A DNA stretch of 64,000 nt from Novipirellula aureliae (lineage in GTDB: Bacteria; Planctomycetota; Planctomycetia; Pirellulales; Pirellulaceae), in contig NZ_SJPY01000008.1 of assembly GCF_007860185.1 (NCBI RefSeq), positions 1 through 64,000 on the forward strand, written 5' to 3'. Of the stretch, positions 54,926-63,907 are shown in pieces. Both the position numbers and the translations under genes were made by a program. Within the stretch, counting starts at the first letter, position 1; each line of letters opens with the position of its first letter. Under the pieces are notes generated by a model. It saw only the letters and a program-made list of their open reading frames with translations, ran no database searches and was not told the origin of the DNA.

Positions 54926-55070
54926 GGATCTTTAACGGCGTGTCGATTTAATCGTTTAACGCTTAGCCGAAGGCGTCAGCTATTCCGCAAACGGTCGCCT
55001 ACGGCTTGTCGTTAAACAATAAGACGAGTCGGGCTGATTAAATCGACACGCCGTTAACAAGATCCACTAC
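54926..55070. repeat. Palindrome A (right arm) interrupted by element B
   Basis: The A arm is split: GGATCTTTAAC (54926-54936) and AAGATCCACTAC (55059-55070). Between them lies a B-type element (54936-55053) with terminal inverted repeats GGCGTGTCGATTTAATC. TTAA(C) occurs on both sides (54932-54936, 55054-55058), as expected for a 4-5 bp target duplication. The left A arm is missing, lost at the REP array. Confidence 0.8.
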
Positions 55071-55280
55071 TGAAATCACCGCAAGACAGCATCAAACGGG
55101 GCGATAACTGATGTAGAGCCGTTTCTGTTGTTAGCCGGTCCAGACTTCCTTTGTACCACAAGATGATGCAAGGGTTCTCTGAAAAATTCGGTATACTGGC
55201 ACTCGTCGCAGAACGGCTTAGTCTCTTCAAGCGTGGCGAAGTCACGATTTTGAAAATCTCGCAAACATCTTTTCACTGAC

Positions 55281-55661
55281 ATGATACGCAACTTGATCGG
55301 CAAGAAACAATCGGATTGGGACGACGTTGAATCCGTCGCGAGAAAGCTTGCGTTTTGGGATCGATGGTGGGTTCTCTTACTGATCGTGTTCGCGATTGTC
55401 ATCGCCTCGATGGTCGCATTTTTTGTATTCTTGTTCAATTTTGTTCGTGATCTCAATCCGAACAATGCTCTTGGCGTCAACGTCAACGAGATATTTCTAG
55501 TCGTTGCTTTTCTACTGGGAGCAACACTGGGGATGCACCTTCACGCGGCTATTGGCTACTTTGCGAACGCCTTGATCACCGGGTTCCGGTCCGAGCGTTT
55601 ATTTGTTAAGTATTTCGATGAACGAAAAACAATGGATCCGAAAGACCAAACCCATGATTGA
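55281..55661 (+). CDS. Small two-helix membrane protein
   Basis: A 126-residue protein with two clear membrane segments (WWVLLLIVFAIVIASMVAFF, about 29-48, and EIFLVVAFLLGATLGMHLHA, about 70-89) and charged ends. No family recognised. Its stop overlaps the ATPase start by 8 bp, so the two are translationally coupled and probably function together. Confidence 0.6.
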   Translation: MIRNLIGKKQSDWDDVESVARKLAFWDRWWVLLLIVFAIVIASMVAFFVFLFNFVRDLNPNNALGVNVNEIFLVVAFLLGATLGMHLHAAIGYFANALITGFRSERLFVKYFDERKTMDPKDQTHD

Positions 55662-56817
55662 TCGGCTTGCTATTTCCGGATACCGGTCGATTCGTTCGAT
55701 CATTTTGCAACTTGGGTGGCTGAATGTCATTACGGGAGCGAATGGTTCGGGTAAGTCAAATCTGTACCGGGCATTGCGACTTCTGGCGGACGCGGCCGAT
55801 GGACGACTCGTGCATTCTCTGGCTCAAGAAGGTGGCTTTGACTCCGTCAGATGGGCTGGTCCCGAGACCATTACGAGAGAAATGATTCGTGGCGAGGTCC
55901 CGATCCAAGGCACCGTCCGCAAAAAGCCCGTGAGTCTGAGAATGGGCTTTACCGGCGATCCGTTCAGCTATTCTCTCGAACTCGGGCTGCCGCAACCTTC
56001 GCAATCCATGTTTGATGGCGACCCCGAGGTCAAACGCGAATGCTTGTGGCGTGGCACTGCAATGGATGCGAAATCACTTTGTGCCGATCGTCGGCAGTCG
56101 TCACTACGGTGTCGAAGCGAGAAAGGCAAATGGCAAGATGTCGATTTCCCGATCACGACCTATGCCAGCATGTTATCGGAGTATGCAGATCCGTTCGCTG
56201 CACCGGAGTTGATCGTGATCAGAGACATCCTTCGGTCCTGGCGTTTTTATGACACGTTTCGCACTGACGCCGACGCACCCGCACGTCGGACGTCCGCAGG
56301 CACTCGCACGCCGGTGATGTCAGGCGACGGTAGCGACTTGGCTGCTGCGATTCAGACGATCCGGGAAGTAGGAGACCGCGAGGCACTTGACCGAGCAATC
56401 CATGACGCTTTTCCTGGTGCCCGCGTTCACGTCCAAACAACCGATTCTGGGATGCAGTTGAAGTTGACTCAGCCAGGCATGCTGCGTGACTTAACCGCTG
56501 CGGAACTCTCTGACGGCACGCTTCGTTTTCTATTGTTGGTTGCAGCTTTGCTAACGCCACGTCCACCCGAGTTGATGGTGCTCAATGAGCCGGAAAATAG
56601 TCTCCATCCTGATCTCGTTCCCGCGCTCGCACGTCTCATCACACTTGCTGCCGAGAGGAGCCAAGTGATTGTGGTAAGCCATAGCCAGCCGCTCGTCGAG
56701 CAACTCGAGTCGGACGAGATTTGCGTCCCCATCCGACTTGAAAAGCGACTCGGTGAAACGATCATGCAAGATGCAAACCTGCTCAGTCAATGCGGCTGGA
56801 ATTGGCCGGCACGCTAG
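55654..56817 (+). CDS. AAA/ABC-type ATPase (AAA_21-like)
   Basis: A 387-residue protein from ATG 55654, starting IDRLAISGYRSIRSI with Walker A GANGSGKSNL (about residues 30-39), an ABC-like signature LSDGTLRFLLL, Walker B LMVLNEPENSLHPDL and the switch His in VVSHSQPLVEQL. This is the layout of the RecF/OLD-like predicted ATPases without TOPRIM or coiled coil. Such ATPases occur in toxin or antiphage pairs as well as in repair. Coupling to a small membrane protein makes a defence role possible but unproven. Confidence 0.8.
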   Translation: MIDRLAISGYRSIRSIILQLGWLNVITGANGSGKSNLYRALRLLADAADGRLVHSLAQEGGFDSVRWAGPETITREMIRGEVPIQGTVRKKPVSLRMGFTGDPFSYSLELGLPQPSQSMFDGDPEVKRECLWRGTAMDAKSLCADRRQSSLRCRSEKGKWQDVDFPITTYASMLSEYADPFAAPELIVIRDILRSWRFYDTFRTDADAPARRTSAGTRTPVMSGDGSDLAAAIQTIREVGDREALDRAIHDAFPGARVHVQTTDSGMQLKLTQPGMLRDLTAAELSDGTLRFLLLVAALLTPRPPELMVLNEPENSLHPDLVPALARLITLAAERSQVIVVSHSQPLVEQLESDEICVPIRLEKRLGETIMQDANLLSQCGWNWPAR

Positions 56818-56853
56818 GAAAACTTAACAGGCAAACAGAATAGCCGTTCAATC

Positions 56854-57198
56854 ATGAAGCGTCCCAACATCCTGTTCGTTTGCAGTAAGAACCCATGGCG
56901 GAGTCCAACGGCGGAAGCGATCTATCGTAACAACGATCGCATTTCGGTTCGCTCACGCGGCACCTCGAGGTCCGCCGTGCAAACAATTCGAGCGAGTGAC
57001 ATCGTTTGGGCAGACGCGGTTTTGGTGATGGAAGACAAACACCGACAACGAATCTTGGCCGACTTCCCCGACGAATCAAAGTTGACGCCAGTGCATGTGT
57101 TGGACATCCCCGACGACTACCCATTCATGGATGACGAATTGGTAGTCCTGATCCGATCGGCTACTGAGCCGATTATCGCTACGATCCAGCGGAACTGA
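56854..57198 (+). CDS. Low-molecular-weight phosphatase-like protein
   Basis: A 114-residue short LMW-PTP-like protein. The P-loop is VCSKNPWRSPTAEAIY, which keeps C-x5-R-S although the classical Gly and second Cys are replaced. Downstream, DIPDDYPFMDDEL matches the acidic loop that supplies the general acid. It may dephosphorylate phosphotyrosine or arsenate-like substrates. The next gene starts 5 bp downstream. Confidence 0.75.
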   Translation: MKRPNILFVCSKNPWRSPTAEAIYRNNDRISVRSRGTSRSAVQTIRASDIVWADAVLVMEDKHRQRILADFPDESKLTPVHVLDIPDDYPFMDDELVVLIRSATEPIIATIQRN

Positions 57199-57203
57199 TT
57201 TCA

Positions 57204-57488
57204 ATGCCAGACCGAAACAAACTTCGTGTTGGTGATCAGATCCGGTTGATGTTTGTTCCTGAATGCGACCTAGCTCAGCGTGAACGTGAGATTATGGATG
57301 GAACTGAAACCTCTGATTCGACTGCAACTATTATCGAACGAATCATCGCCATGGATCCGGTAGTGACAATTGTGCGCATCGACAAGTTCGGCGCACCTTG
57401 GTTCGAGGTCGAACTCGCGGAAGCCGATGGCATACACTATCATTCGTTGATAATTCTTGTTGACGAGTCCTGGGAACACTGCGACTGA
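57204..57488 (+). CDS. Small protein of unknown function
   Basis: A 94-residue beta-rich, acidic protein (VGDQIRLMFVPECD, VVTIVRIDKFGAPWFEVEL, DESWEHCD). No family recognised. Close spacing (5 bp before, 0-6 bp after) suggests it is cotranscribed with the phosphatase and metallopeptidase genes. Confidence 0.55.
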   Translation: MPDRNKLRVGDQIRLMFVPECDLAQREREIMDGTETSDSTATIIERIIAMDPVVTIVRIDKFGAPWFEVELAEADGIHYHSLIILVDESWEHCD

Positions 57489-57494
57489 TTGACG

Positions 57495-58415
57495 ATGCAA
57501 CTCATTCTTCCGTCCATTCCAAACGCACTTGAGAACGGGGAGCGTTTTCCACAGCCAAACTGGTCGGCGATTGCCGAATGGGTTGATACACATGTTCGCA
57601 ATTGTTCACTGAACCAAGTTTGGACAGAATTGGCTCGCGAATGGCTGGAGATGCTGAGGGTCTCTTTGGGTGACGACTACACCATCGCCGAGTCTGCGGA
57701 GTTTCTGTTGGTTGCGAAAGATGACGTGCGGCTTTCCAATCGGATACTTGAAAGTTGCGAGCATACCCGACTAACAATTCTTAAAGCACTTCCCGTTGTC
57801 GCACGCGATGATGGCTTCGGTAAACATGTCGTACTGGCCTTCGCGGACACCAACAGTTACTACGATTACATCTCCGACTTCTATCCAGACGAAGGTGAAT
57901 TTGCTCTCTCGGGAGGCTTATTCCTTGATCGAGGGTATGGACACTTCGCATTCTGCATGGCTTATGGAGACGACCATGAACGCACTATCGCCCACGAACT
58001 CAATCACAATTTACTGCGTCACCTACCGTTGCCGCTTTGGTTGAACGAAGGCGTTACGCAGGTAATGGAAGACACTGCTGTTGGCAGTTCTTATTTCATT
58101 GTCGATCACGAAATCGTAAGACGACATCGAGCGTATTGGAATTCAGAAACCATTGACGCGTTCTGGTCGGGTGACTCATTCTTTTCACCGGACGACGGGC
58201 AAGAACTCAGCTACCACCTCTCGCAAGTCCTTTTCCGCAACCTGGTTTCAGACTTTTCGAAGCAGATTCCGCAGTTCCTAAACACCGCAGACTACGCGGA
58301 TGCCGGCAATGGAGCATTGCAACAGCTTTGTGGCGTATCGTTGGGTGACCGAGTGAAGCAGTTCCTGGGTCATGGATCGTGGGAGCCTGGGCGAACCTAT
58401 TCTGATGTCGACTGA
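57495..58415 (+). CDS. Gluzincin-type zinc metallopeptidase-like protein
   Basis: A 306-residue protein from ATG 57495 (a TTG at 57489 is also possible). The zinc motif HELNHNLLRH (His167, Glu168, His171) is followed by PLWLNEGVTQ, where Glu185 is the third ligand, as in the peptidase MA / DUF1570 group. The N-terminal half is helical and lacks an export signal. Substrate unknown; might process a partner encoded in the same cluster. Confidence 0.75.
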   Translation: MQLILPSIPNALENGERFPQPNWSAIAEWVDTHVRNCSLNQVWTELAREWLEMLRVSLGDDYTIAESAEFLLVAKDDVRLSNRILESCEHTRLTILKALPVVARDDGFGKHVVLAFADTNSYYDYISDFYPDEGEFALSGGLFLDRGYGHFAFCMAYGDDHERTIAHELNHNLLRHLPLPLWLNEGVTQVMEDTAVGSSYFIVDHEIVRRHRAYWNSETIDAFWSGDSFFSPDDGQELSYHLSQVLFRNLVSDFSKQIPQFLNTADYADAGNGALQQLCGVSLGDRVKQFLGHGSWEPGRTYSDVD

Positions 58416-58470
58416 TGGGCACGATCGCCCGCAAGTTGGACAGAGCGGCCCCTCGATGCGATTAATGCGA

Positions 58471-58647
58471 TCAAGAGTGTGTCCTTACTCTCTCGTTGTG
58501 ACTCCTTGCGGTGTTGACTGTCGGCGACCGACGCGAGGATAGTAAAACGAGTGAATCGATCATGAGGACTGCCAATCGCCGTAGGAACCCAGGGTAATCA
58601 TTGATGTCGTAGTAAACACCGTTGCCGAGGGAATGGTCCGTTGTCAT
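58471..58647 (-). pseudogene. RDD-family membrane protein remnant
   Basis: From ATG 58647: GVYYDINDYPGFLRRLAVLM, then DSLVLL, which is the start of an RDD-family membrane protein (YY...DY..F.RR......D). After the first helix the frame continues into unrelated sequence and stops, so only the N-terminus survives. It follows the small membrane gene at 58679 on the same strand. Confidence 0.5.
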
Positions 58648-58678
58648 TGAAGTTGGCTGCTCTTCGTTGGCGGGGGAT

Positions 58679-59017
58679 TCAATCGCATACTTGTGCGTTA
58701 AGACGACGATTGTGACGCTGATTTCGAACTCCCACAACCAAACATCCAATCGCGATCACGAAGCTAGACAATCCTGCCGTCACTGATACTTGAATCACGC
58801 TTTCCAATTCGATCGGCTGACCATTGGATTCGATGCCACTCAGCGTCGTATTTGTTGGGATAATTTGCCAATCTTGATTCAAGAGAAACAATGCAGGAAA
58901 AGAAACGATCGCGGTCACGATCAGCAAAATCGCGCCGACTGCAAAAAAACGATGTGTCCTGCGCGGGGCAGGAGTGTTGGAAGGTAAGCTTTCCGTCGGA
59001 CGATAGGGATTCGGCAT
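58679..59017 (-). CDS. Small membrane protein, MPNPY-type
   Basis: A 112-residue protein beginning MPNPYRPTES, a start common among short planctomycete membrane proteins. It has two hydrophobic segments (FFAVGAILLIVTAIVSFPAL, about 24-43, and VSVTAGLSSFVIAIGCLVVG, about 77-96). The role is unknown. An RDD remnant lies 32 bp downstream. Confidence 0.6.
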   Translation of the reverse strand: MPNPYRPTESLPSNTPAPRRTHRFFAVGAILLIVTAIVSFPALFLLNQDWQIIPTNTTLSGIESNGQPIELESVIQVSVTAGLSSFVIAIGCLVVGVRNQRHNRRLNAQVCD

Positions 59018-59201
59018 CGGCAGCGATCGAGCGGTTTGGTTGTGCGATGGAAGCCTTCATTGCGGCTGGTACAAATGAGTATACTGAAGTATCGAACGAT
59101 CCGTCCCATGCGAGAGCCAATCCACATGTCAAAAATCATAAAGCGTGACGGTAGTGATCATTCGTTGGTGGTTTCGGAGTTAAGAAGGACTGAAGTAAGC
59201 A

Positions 59202-59882
59202 ATGCACAGTGACTCAATCCCCCTGATTCTGTTTTCAGGGCTCGCTGCGGATTGCGAGGTCTTTGCTCTGCAGTCGCTCGCGTTCGAAAACCTGGTCGTG
59301 CCGAGTTGGCCGGTTCCCAAATCAGATGATACGATTGACAGTTACAGCAAACGATTAGCCGGCGAGTTGCGGCAGTTTGGACCAGCGGTGATTGGTGGCG
59401 CGTCGTTCGGTGGGATCGTGGCTTTGCATGTTGCCAAATACCTCGATCCGTTGGCCGTGATCCTGATTGGTAGTATTCGCTCTTCGGACGAGTTGCCGCA
59501 ATACGCAAAATGGGCTCGTCCGCTGCGGCCACTCGTTTCACTGCTGCCTGTCCGGCTGATGCAGATTGCTTGCGTACCGATTGGATCGAAGGCGTTAGGC
59601 TGCTGGTTTCCACACCTCAGCGGACTGGCCCGTCAATTCTGTCACAGCGATCCGAGAGTATTTAAGTGGTCGCTATCGCGAATCCTCGATTGGGATTCCA
59701 CACCGCAATTTGACTGCCCCATCTTTCACATTCACGGTGACCGCGACATGGTATTGCCGATCCGACACACAACGCCAACGCAAATCGTCGCTGGTGGCGG
59801 TCACGTCATTTCACTGACGCACGCGCGTGAAGTGAACGCATTCATTCGTTTGGTATTGAAACAATTGAACAAGGAATACTAA
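59202..59882 (+). CDS. Alpha/beta hydrolase
   Basis: A 226-residue protein with an alpha/beta hydrolase core: an oxyanion strand ILFSGLAAD, nucleophile elbow GGASFGG (Ser near residue 69), acid region HIHGDRDMVLP and catalytic His in AGGGHVISL. No signal peptide. Likely an esterase or lipase-like enzyme of unknown substrate. Confidence 0.8.
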   Translation: MHSDSIPLILFSGLAADCEVFALQSLAFENLVVPSWPVPKSDDTIDSYSKRLAGELRQFGPAVIGGASFGGIVALHVAKYLDPLAVILIGSIRSSDELPQYAKWARPLRPLVSLLPVRLMQIACVPIGSKALGCWFPHLSGLARQFCHSDPRVFKWSLSRILDWDSTPQFDCPIFHIHGDRDMVLPIRHTTPTQIVAGGGHVISLTHAREVNAFIRLVLKQLNKEY

Positions 59883-59902
59883 TTGATCTGTCGAGAATAG
59901 GG

Positions 59903-60628
59903 TTAAGTATCCGGACGGATTCCGAATACTTCAACATCAACGCCGTCGCAGTAGTGAACTAGGTCTGGATGCTTGCCAGCCGCAGGCAATCCGGTCGCCG
60001 CGATGAGACCATCTTGTATTTTGAGAACGGTGGCTCGCTTAGCAAGATAGGGTTGGTGATGAACTTGTCCGACGTGAATAGCTCCTCGTCGCTCGACAAA
60101 CAACAGATAGCGTTCGAGTAGAAAATGCTCCAGGGTGCCGGGCTGCGATTCACCGAGTTCCTGGCCGACGATGTAGCTTACGGAGTGAGTTGCAGAAGAA
60201 CCACTGCTTGCTCGTTCACTCCAATAGGTGGCATGGTTACCATCACGTATATCGTTCATTTTGGAATAAAAATAGGGAAGTGCCCACCCTGAGCGAGCGG
60301 CCCAAACGGCCAAACGAGAGCTTGCGTCCAGTGAAAAAAAGTAGACGCCAGGTCGCCCTCGGTGAACGACATAGGTGCGAACATTGGTTTCATAGAAGTT
60401 GAATGCGAACGCTTGCGGCAGCCATCTTGGTTTAATGCGACGCATTTTGAAGGGCACCACACCCACGAACGCTCTCCCCTCAAACATATCGATTTGCAGT
60501 TGGCTGGGGAGAACGCTGCGAAGTGCGTTGGAAGGCAATTCCCAGTGGCAGAATAGCAACGATTCCCAACGCTGGGTTCCGTCGGCTCTTCCGCTGGGCC
60601 GAAGCGTCGGTGCAATACGATCAATCAT
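59903..60628 (-). CDS. DUF2071 (YqjF-like) protein
   Basis: A 241-residue protein with the DUF2071 pattern: LLFCHWELPSNALRSVLP, AFVGVVPFKMRRIKPRWLP, FNFYETNVRTYV, GVYFFSLDASSRLAV, and a C-terminal HHQPYLAKRATV. The fold resembles acetoacetate decarboxylase, but the activity is unknown. It converges with the hydrolase gene upstream (20-bp gap). Confidence 0.82.
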   Translation of the reverse strand: MIDRIAPTLRPSGRADGTQRWESLLFCHWELPSNALRSVLPSQLQIDMFEGRAFVGVVPFKMRRIKPRWLPQAFAFNFYETNVRTYVVHRGRPGVYFFSLDASSRLAVWAARSGWALPYFYSKMNDIRDGNHATYWSERASSGSSATHSVSYIVGQELGESQPGTLEHFLLERYLLFVERRGAIHVGQVHHQPYLAKRATVLKIQDGLIAATGLPAAGKHPDLVHYCDGVDVEVFGIRPDT

Positions 60629-60866
60629 GTTATTGGTTTAACCGCCGTTGTTTTCCATTTGTAACCGAGGGAGTAGTGAAATCATTTAAATGCATCATAG
60701 TGATGACGCCACGTATAGCAGCCTCTGACGCTTGACTTTGCATCCAGAGTATTCTTTTAGGAAATGTGGATATCCAGTGCGTCCGATACATTTTCAGGGG
60801 ACATTCGGTCGTGGAATGCCCCCCTGCAATTATCTATTGAATCCTCCCGCCTTTGAGACACTCACC

Positions 60867-61766
60867 ATGCCCATTTTGTTGATGATAAATCTAAAGGGGG
60901 GAGTTGGCAAAACGGCATCAACGGTCGCAATCGCGGAAACGCTTGCAGACCAGGGGCAGCGGACGCTAGTGATTGACGCGGATCACCAAAGCATGGCAGG
61001 TGAACTGCTTGTTGGTGAACAACGCATCCTGAAGGCGGAAAAGTCAAAAGCGACACTTCACGATATGTTTCTAAAGATGGCAGACCTTGGATTCGAGCCG
61101 AGCCAACTCAACGAGTTCGCCATCCCAAATGCATCCAATGTTCAATCGGCTGCCGAGAACCTGTCGGTTGTGCCATGCTCTTTCCGAATCGATGACTTCT
61201 TCGGATGCGTCTCAAAGTCAAGGCGTATTTGCCGATCGTACGCGAGCGAACGGGATTTGCAGACGCACTTGGGTCGTCAGATGCGGAAGGTGCAACGCTG
61301 GGTTCGCGAAGAATACGATTTTGTCCTCGTCGATTGCCCCCCGAGTATCGCGATGCAAGTCAAGATGTTTCTAAGAATTGCCGACGGCTACATTATTCCG
61401 AGTATTCCGGATCAGTTGTCCGTGCGAGGATCTGCAAATTTGGTGAATCGTCTGAACAAACTCAATTTCACAAGAATTGAGGGGCTAGGAACGCTTTGGA
61501 CACTCTACCGCGAACAAGTTGCACTGCACCGCGAGGTCGTAAGCGACCCTTTCTCAGGGATACCAGACCCGTTCCAGACAATCATTCCTAACGCCACCAA
61601 GTTGGCCTCGGCCGTGGATCCTCGCGGATACTTGAACCCGGTCGCAACTTGCGAGGTCAAGTATGGAAAGCCATTTGCCGAGAGATATCGCCATCTGGTC
61701 GACGAGATCTATTGTCGATGCGAGCTCTATGGTATCGAAACCATCGGCTCTTTGCTGATTGGGTGA
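60867..61766 (+). CDS. ParA-family ATPase without adjacent ParB
   Basis: A 299-residue protein from ATG 60867: deviant Walker A NLKGGVGKTASTVAIAE (residues 8-24), switch DADHQSMAGELL, and FVLVDCPPSIAMQVK (Walker B-like). It has no N-terminal DNA-binding helix and no ParB or centromere-like gene next to it. It could position a cellular cargo or be the remnant of a plasmid partition system. Sequence upstream to 60732 is in frame but has no start support. Confidence 0.82.
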   Translation: MPILLMINLKGGVGKTASTVAIAETLADQGQRTLVIDADHQSMAGELLVGEQRILKAEKSKATLHDMFLKMADLGFEPSQLNEFAIPNASNVQSAAENLSVVPCSFRIDDFFGCVSKSRRICRSYASERDLQTHLGRQMRKVQRWVREEYDFVLVDCPPSIAMQVKMFLRIADGYIIPSIPDQLSVRGSANLVNRLNKLNFTRIEGLGTLWTLYREQVALHREVVSDPFSGIPDPFQTIIPNATKLASAVDPRGYLNPVATCEVKYGKPFAERYRHLVDEIYCRCELYGIETIGSLLIG

Positions 61767-61780
61767 CCATGATCACCATC

Positions 61781-62302
61781 TCATTCCAACAAACGCTGCA
61801 TTCGATAATTCGTCAACCATTGAATACGGCGGCGAAGCATTGACTCGGCATCGAGTCGACCGATCGCCGGTGCGTACGGCGCGGCACATGTCAAAAAGCT
61901 GAGCAGCCACGGCTTGCTGCATTCCATTCCCGCATCGTCACGGAAAACGGGCACATCCGGCGACAGAATCGCCCAGTCGCTCGAAGCGGCGGGATCATTG
62001 TCGCGGTGAAAGGCGTATATCGGATCGTCGAACAGCGTGGCGTACAACGCACTGCTGCGACAGAGCGTTTCCTCTTGAGCCGTCGCGCCCCGCAAGAACC
62101 CACCGCCAGGCTCGATGCCGTTTGCAAAATTGAGTGCCAAGGGACGATGCCCTTCTACGACCAGAGCGCGGGCTGCGGCCAGTGTGGTTTCGTTTGCGAC
62201 CGTCACCAAGGTTTCAGCGTGCGTGTCGTCGTGAGACCGCTGCGTGGCATCCGGCAGACTGGCATCGGGCGTCGTTCGTTCATCGTCAAGATAGATTTTC
62301 AT
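61781..62302 (-). pseudogene. Truncated macro-domain (TIGR02452-like) protein with chimeric N-terminus
   Basis: The first 10 residues from ATG 62302 (MKIYLDDERTTP) match the start of cyclic-phosphate-processing receiver (cREC) proteins. They are followed, without the rest of that domain, by a TIGR02452/PARG-like macro domain: LNFANGIEPGGGFLRGATAQEETLCRSSALY, with the catalytic loop GGGFLRGATAQEE. The C-terminus stops soon after SFLTCAAPYAPAIGR, short of the family end. It looks like a deletion fusion and is probably not functional, though the ADP-ribose loop is preserved. Confidence 0.6.
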
Positions 62303-62317
62303 TCGGTTTCGATCCAA

Positions 62318-62566
62318 TGGAACTTATCGGCACTCAGTTCGGACTCGCCATCCCGCGACCTGAAAGACGCGCACTTGCTCGACAACGTCACCATCCCAGG
62401 AAGATTTGCGAACGTGGCGAATATTGATCTCTTGGAAGCGGCGGAGAAGAAGCTAGCAATCAATTCGACGCGATACCCGATCGATAAGTCCAAGGGCGTC
62501 GCAACGAAGTATGACAAACTCGAATAAACGGAGCCTTGGATACCACTCGAGATTGAGTCGCAGGTA
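62318..62566. other. Intergenic region with an unplaced coding scrap
   Basis: On the plus strand, 62378-62527 reads LLDNVTIPGRFANVANIDL, EKKLAINSTRYPIDKSKG, which looks protein-like and ends with a stop, but has no credible start and no family was recognised. Confidence 0.3.
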
Positions 62567-62590
62567 GCCAGAATCGCTCAGCAAACGGTT

Positions 62591-62980
62591 CTACTTTTCC
62601 ATATCGCTCAGCTGCAGATTCAACGCACCGATGGACATGCGGATTTCAATGAGTGAAATCGTCAATGATCCGACCATCAAAGCGAGACTAATCGCAAAGA
62701 CGACTTTACCTAAGAAAACCATTCCTGCAAACAACAACCCCATGCAGACTGTGCATGACAGCAGGCTCGCGACACCGAGAGTCTGCATGTCACGAATCAA
62801 GTTTACCCGCAGGCGCAAGTTTGCGATTTGTGCGGCAGCCACTGGATCTGGTGTCTTTTGATACTCTCGGTGTAGCGTCCGTATCACTGTCGCCAACGCC
62901 AAGAATCGGTTGGTGTAAGCGAGCAAGAGCAATGATATGGTTGAGAAAAGCAACGCGGGAGTGGTGAGGTCGATGTTCAT
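62591..62980 (-). CDS. DUF2721-like small membrane protein, copy 2
   Basis: A 129-residue protein nearly identical to the one at 485-874 (differences include residues near the middle: RLRV for RRRV, TVCMG for TLCMG, AGMVFLG for AGIVFFG). Same start context GGAAAGGTAAAAT. Both copies keep an intact frame, suggesting either a recent duplication or selection. Confidence 0.75.
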   Translation of the reverse strand: MNIDLTTPALLFSTISLLLLAYTNRFLALATVIRTLHREYQKTPDPVAAAQIANLRLRVNLIRDMQTLGVASLLSCTVCMGLLFAGMVFLGKVVFAISLALMVGSLTISLIEIRMSIGALNLQLSDMEK

Positions 62981-63907
62981 ATTTTACCTTTCCGCGACGA
63001 TTATACGCACTAAATACGAAATAGCGATATCTGTTGCTGATCCAAGCCGAAAAACAAACGCCCGACACAGCGTCATCGAAGTTTGAAGCGTGAAGGTCAA
63101 AAAGAAAGGAGTGTGGTGACGCCCATTGCCGATCCAGCTATCGAAGTGACCGTCGCATCGCCGCAGCCACGCCGATGGTGACTTCGGTCATGCGGGGATA
63201 GTCTAGCGTTTCGGGCGTATCGGTGGCTTGGTGATCGTTTGGATTGCGAAGAGATCATTGCAAAATGAAAATCGCGAATTTGTCATTGCTTGAGGAGTTT
63301 GACGACCGGCTTGGAGAAGTTCAATTTGCAATTTGCAATCGCTCCTTCAATGGAACCGATGGTTGCTTCCATCGTTTTGGGCTTCTTCAAAGTGCGTACG
63401 CCGATCAATTCCGCAAGTCGATCGACATGCAGGCGTAGGTTGGCTTCGATTTGGTCGCGATCGTCATTCATAAGTGTAGCGGGCGAAAGGGCGGAAGCCG
63501 TGAATAAGAACAATGAACAGGAAAAGCAGATTGCGAAGCAAAACTGCGAAGGGATTGATGGTCGGTGCTTTCGTAGTGGATCTAGTTATAGATCCTTGTT
63601 GCGAGGGATCTTTAACAAGATCCACTACGGCTAAATGCTCGCCAAGTGATCGCATCTATGGAACGCTGCGGGGATAATCAGCGAGCCCTTCTCGACCGAC
63701 GTCGCATTGTTTTCAGGCCGGAGGCGGACATATCCGCTGCCGGTGGCTCACGCAACCGGCAGCGGATGTGTCGGCCTCCGGCCTGTGGATCGTTTCGGCC
63801 TCCGGCCTGTGGGGTGATGGTGCAACTAAGCTTATGCCATTTCTTTGTTTTCTGGTAGTCGTTCAACATTTCCGAGCGAGCCAAGTCATTAGATATTGTT
63901 GCGGAAT
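62981..63907. other. Intergenic repeat region
   Basis: Contains the DUF2721 promoter region, the repeat block 63350-63690, palindrome A copy 3 (63573-63628) and GC-rich GGCCGGAGGC/GCCTCCGGCC dyads at 63714-63805. No intact gene other than those listed was seen. Confidence 0.55.
63573..63628. repeat. Palindrome family A copy 3
   Basis: 56 bp with arms GTAGTGGATCTAGTTATAG and the complementary AACAAGATCCACTAC end; two substitutions weaken the left arm. Outer edge of the right inverted duplication. Confidence 0.82.

Larger units (their letters stand above)
62567..63628 (-). repeat. Right copy of large inverted duplication
   Basis: Reverse-orientation counterpart of 134-898: DUF2721 gene, its promoter region, the GATCTCTTCGCAA block, and palindrome A at the outer end. 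It also includes the MNDDRD-coding segment (63283-63513) that the left copy lacks but the internal copy at 41960 has. Confidence 0.8.

Noticed and set aside
62378-62527. Protein-like C-terminal scrap on the plus strand
   Set aside because: No start, no recognised family, and it overlaps a rearranged junction; kept only as a note.
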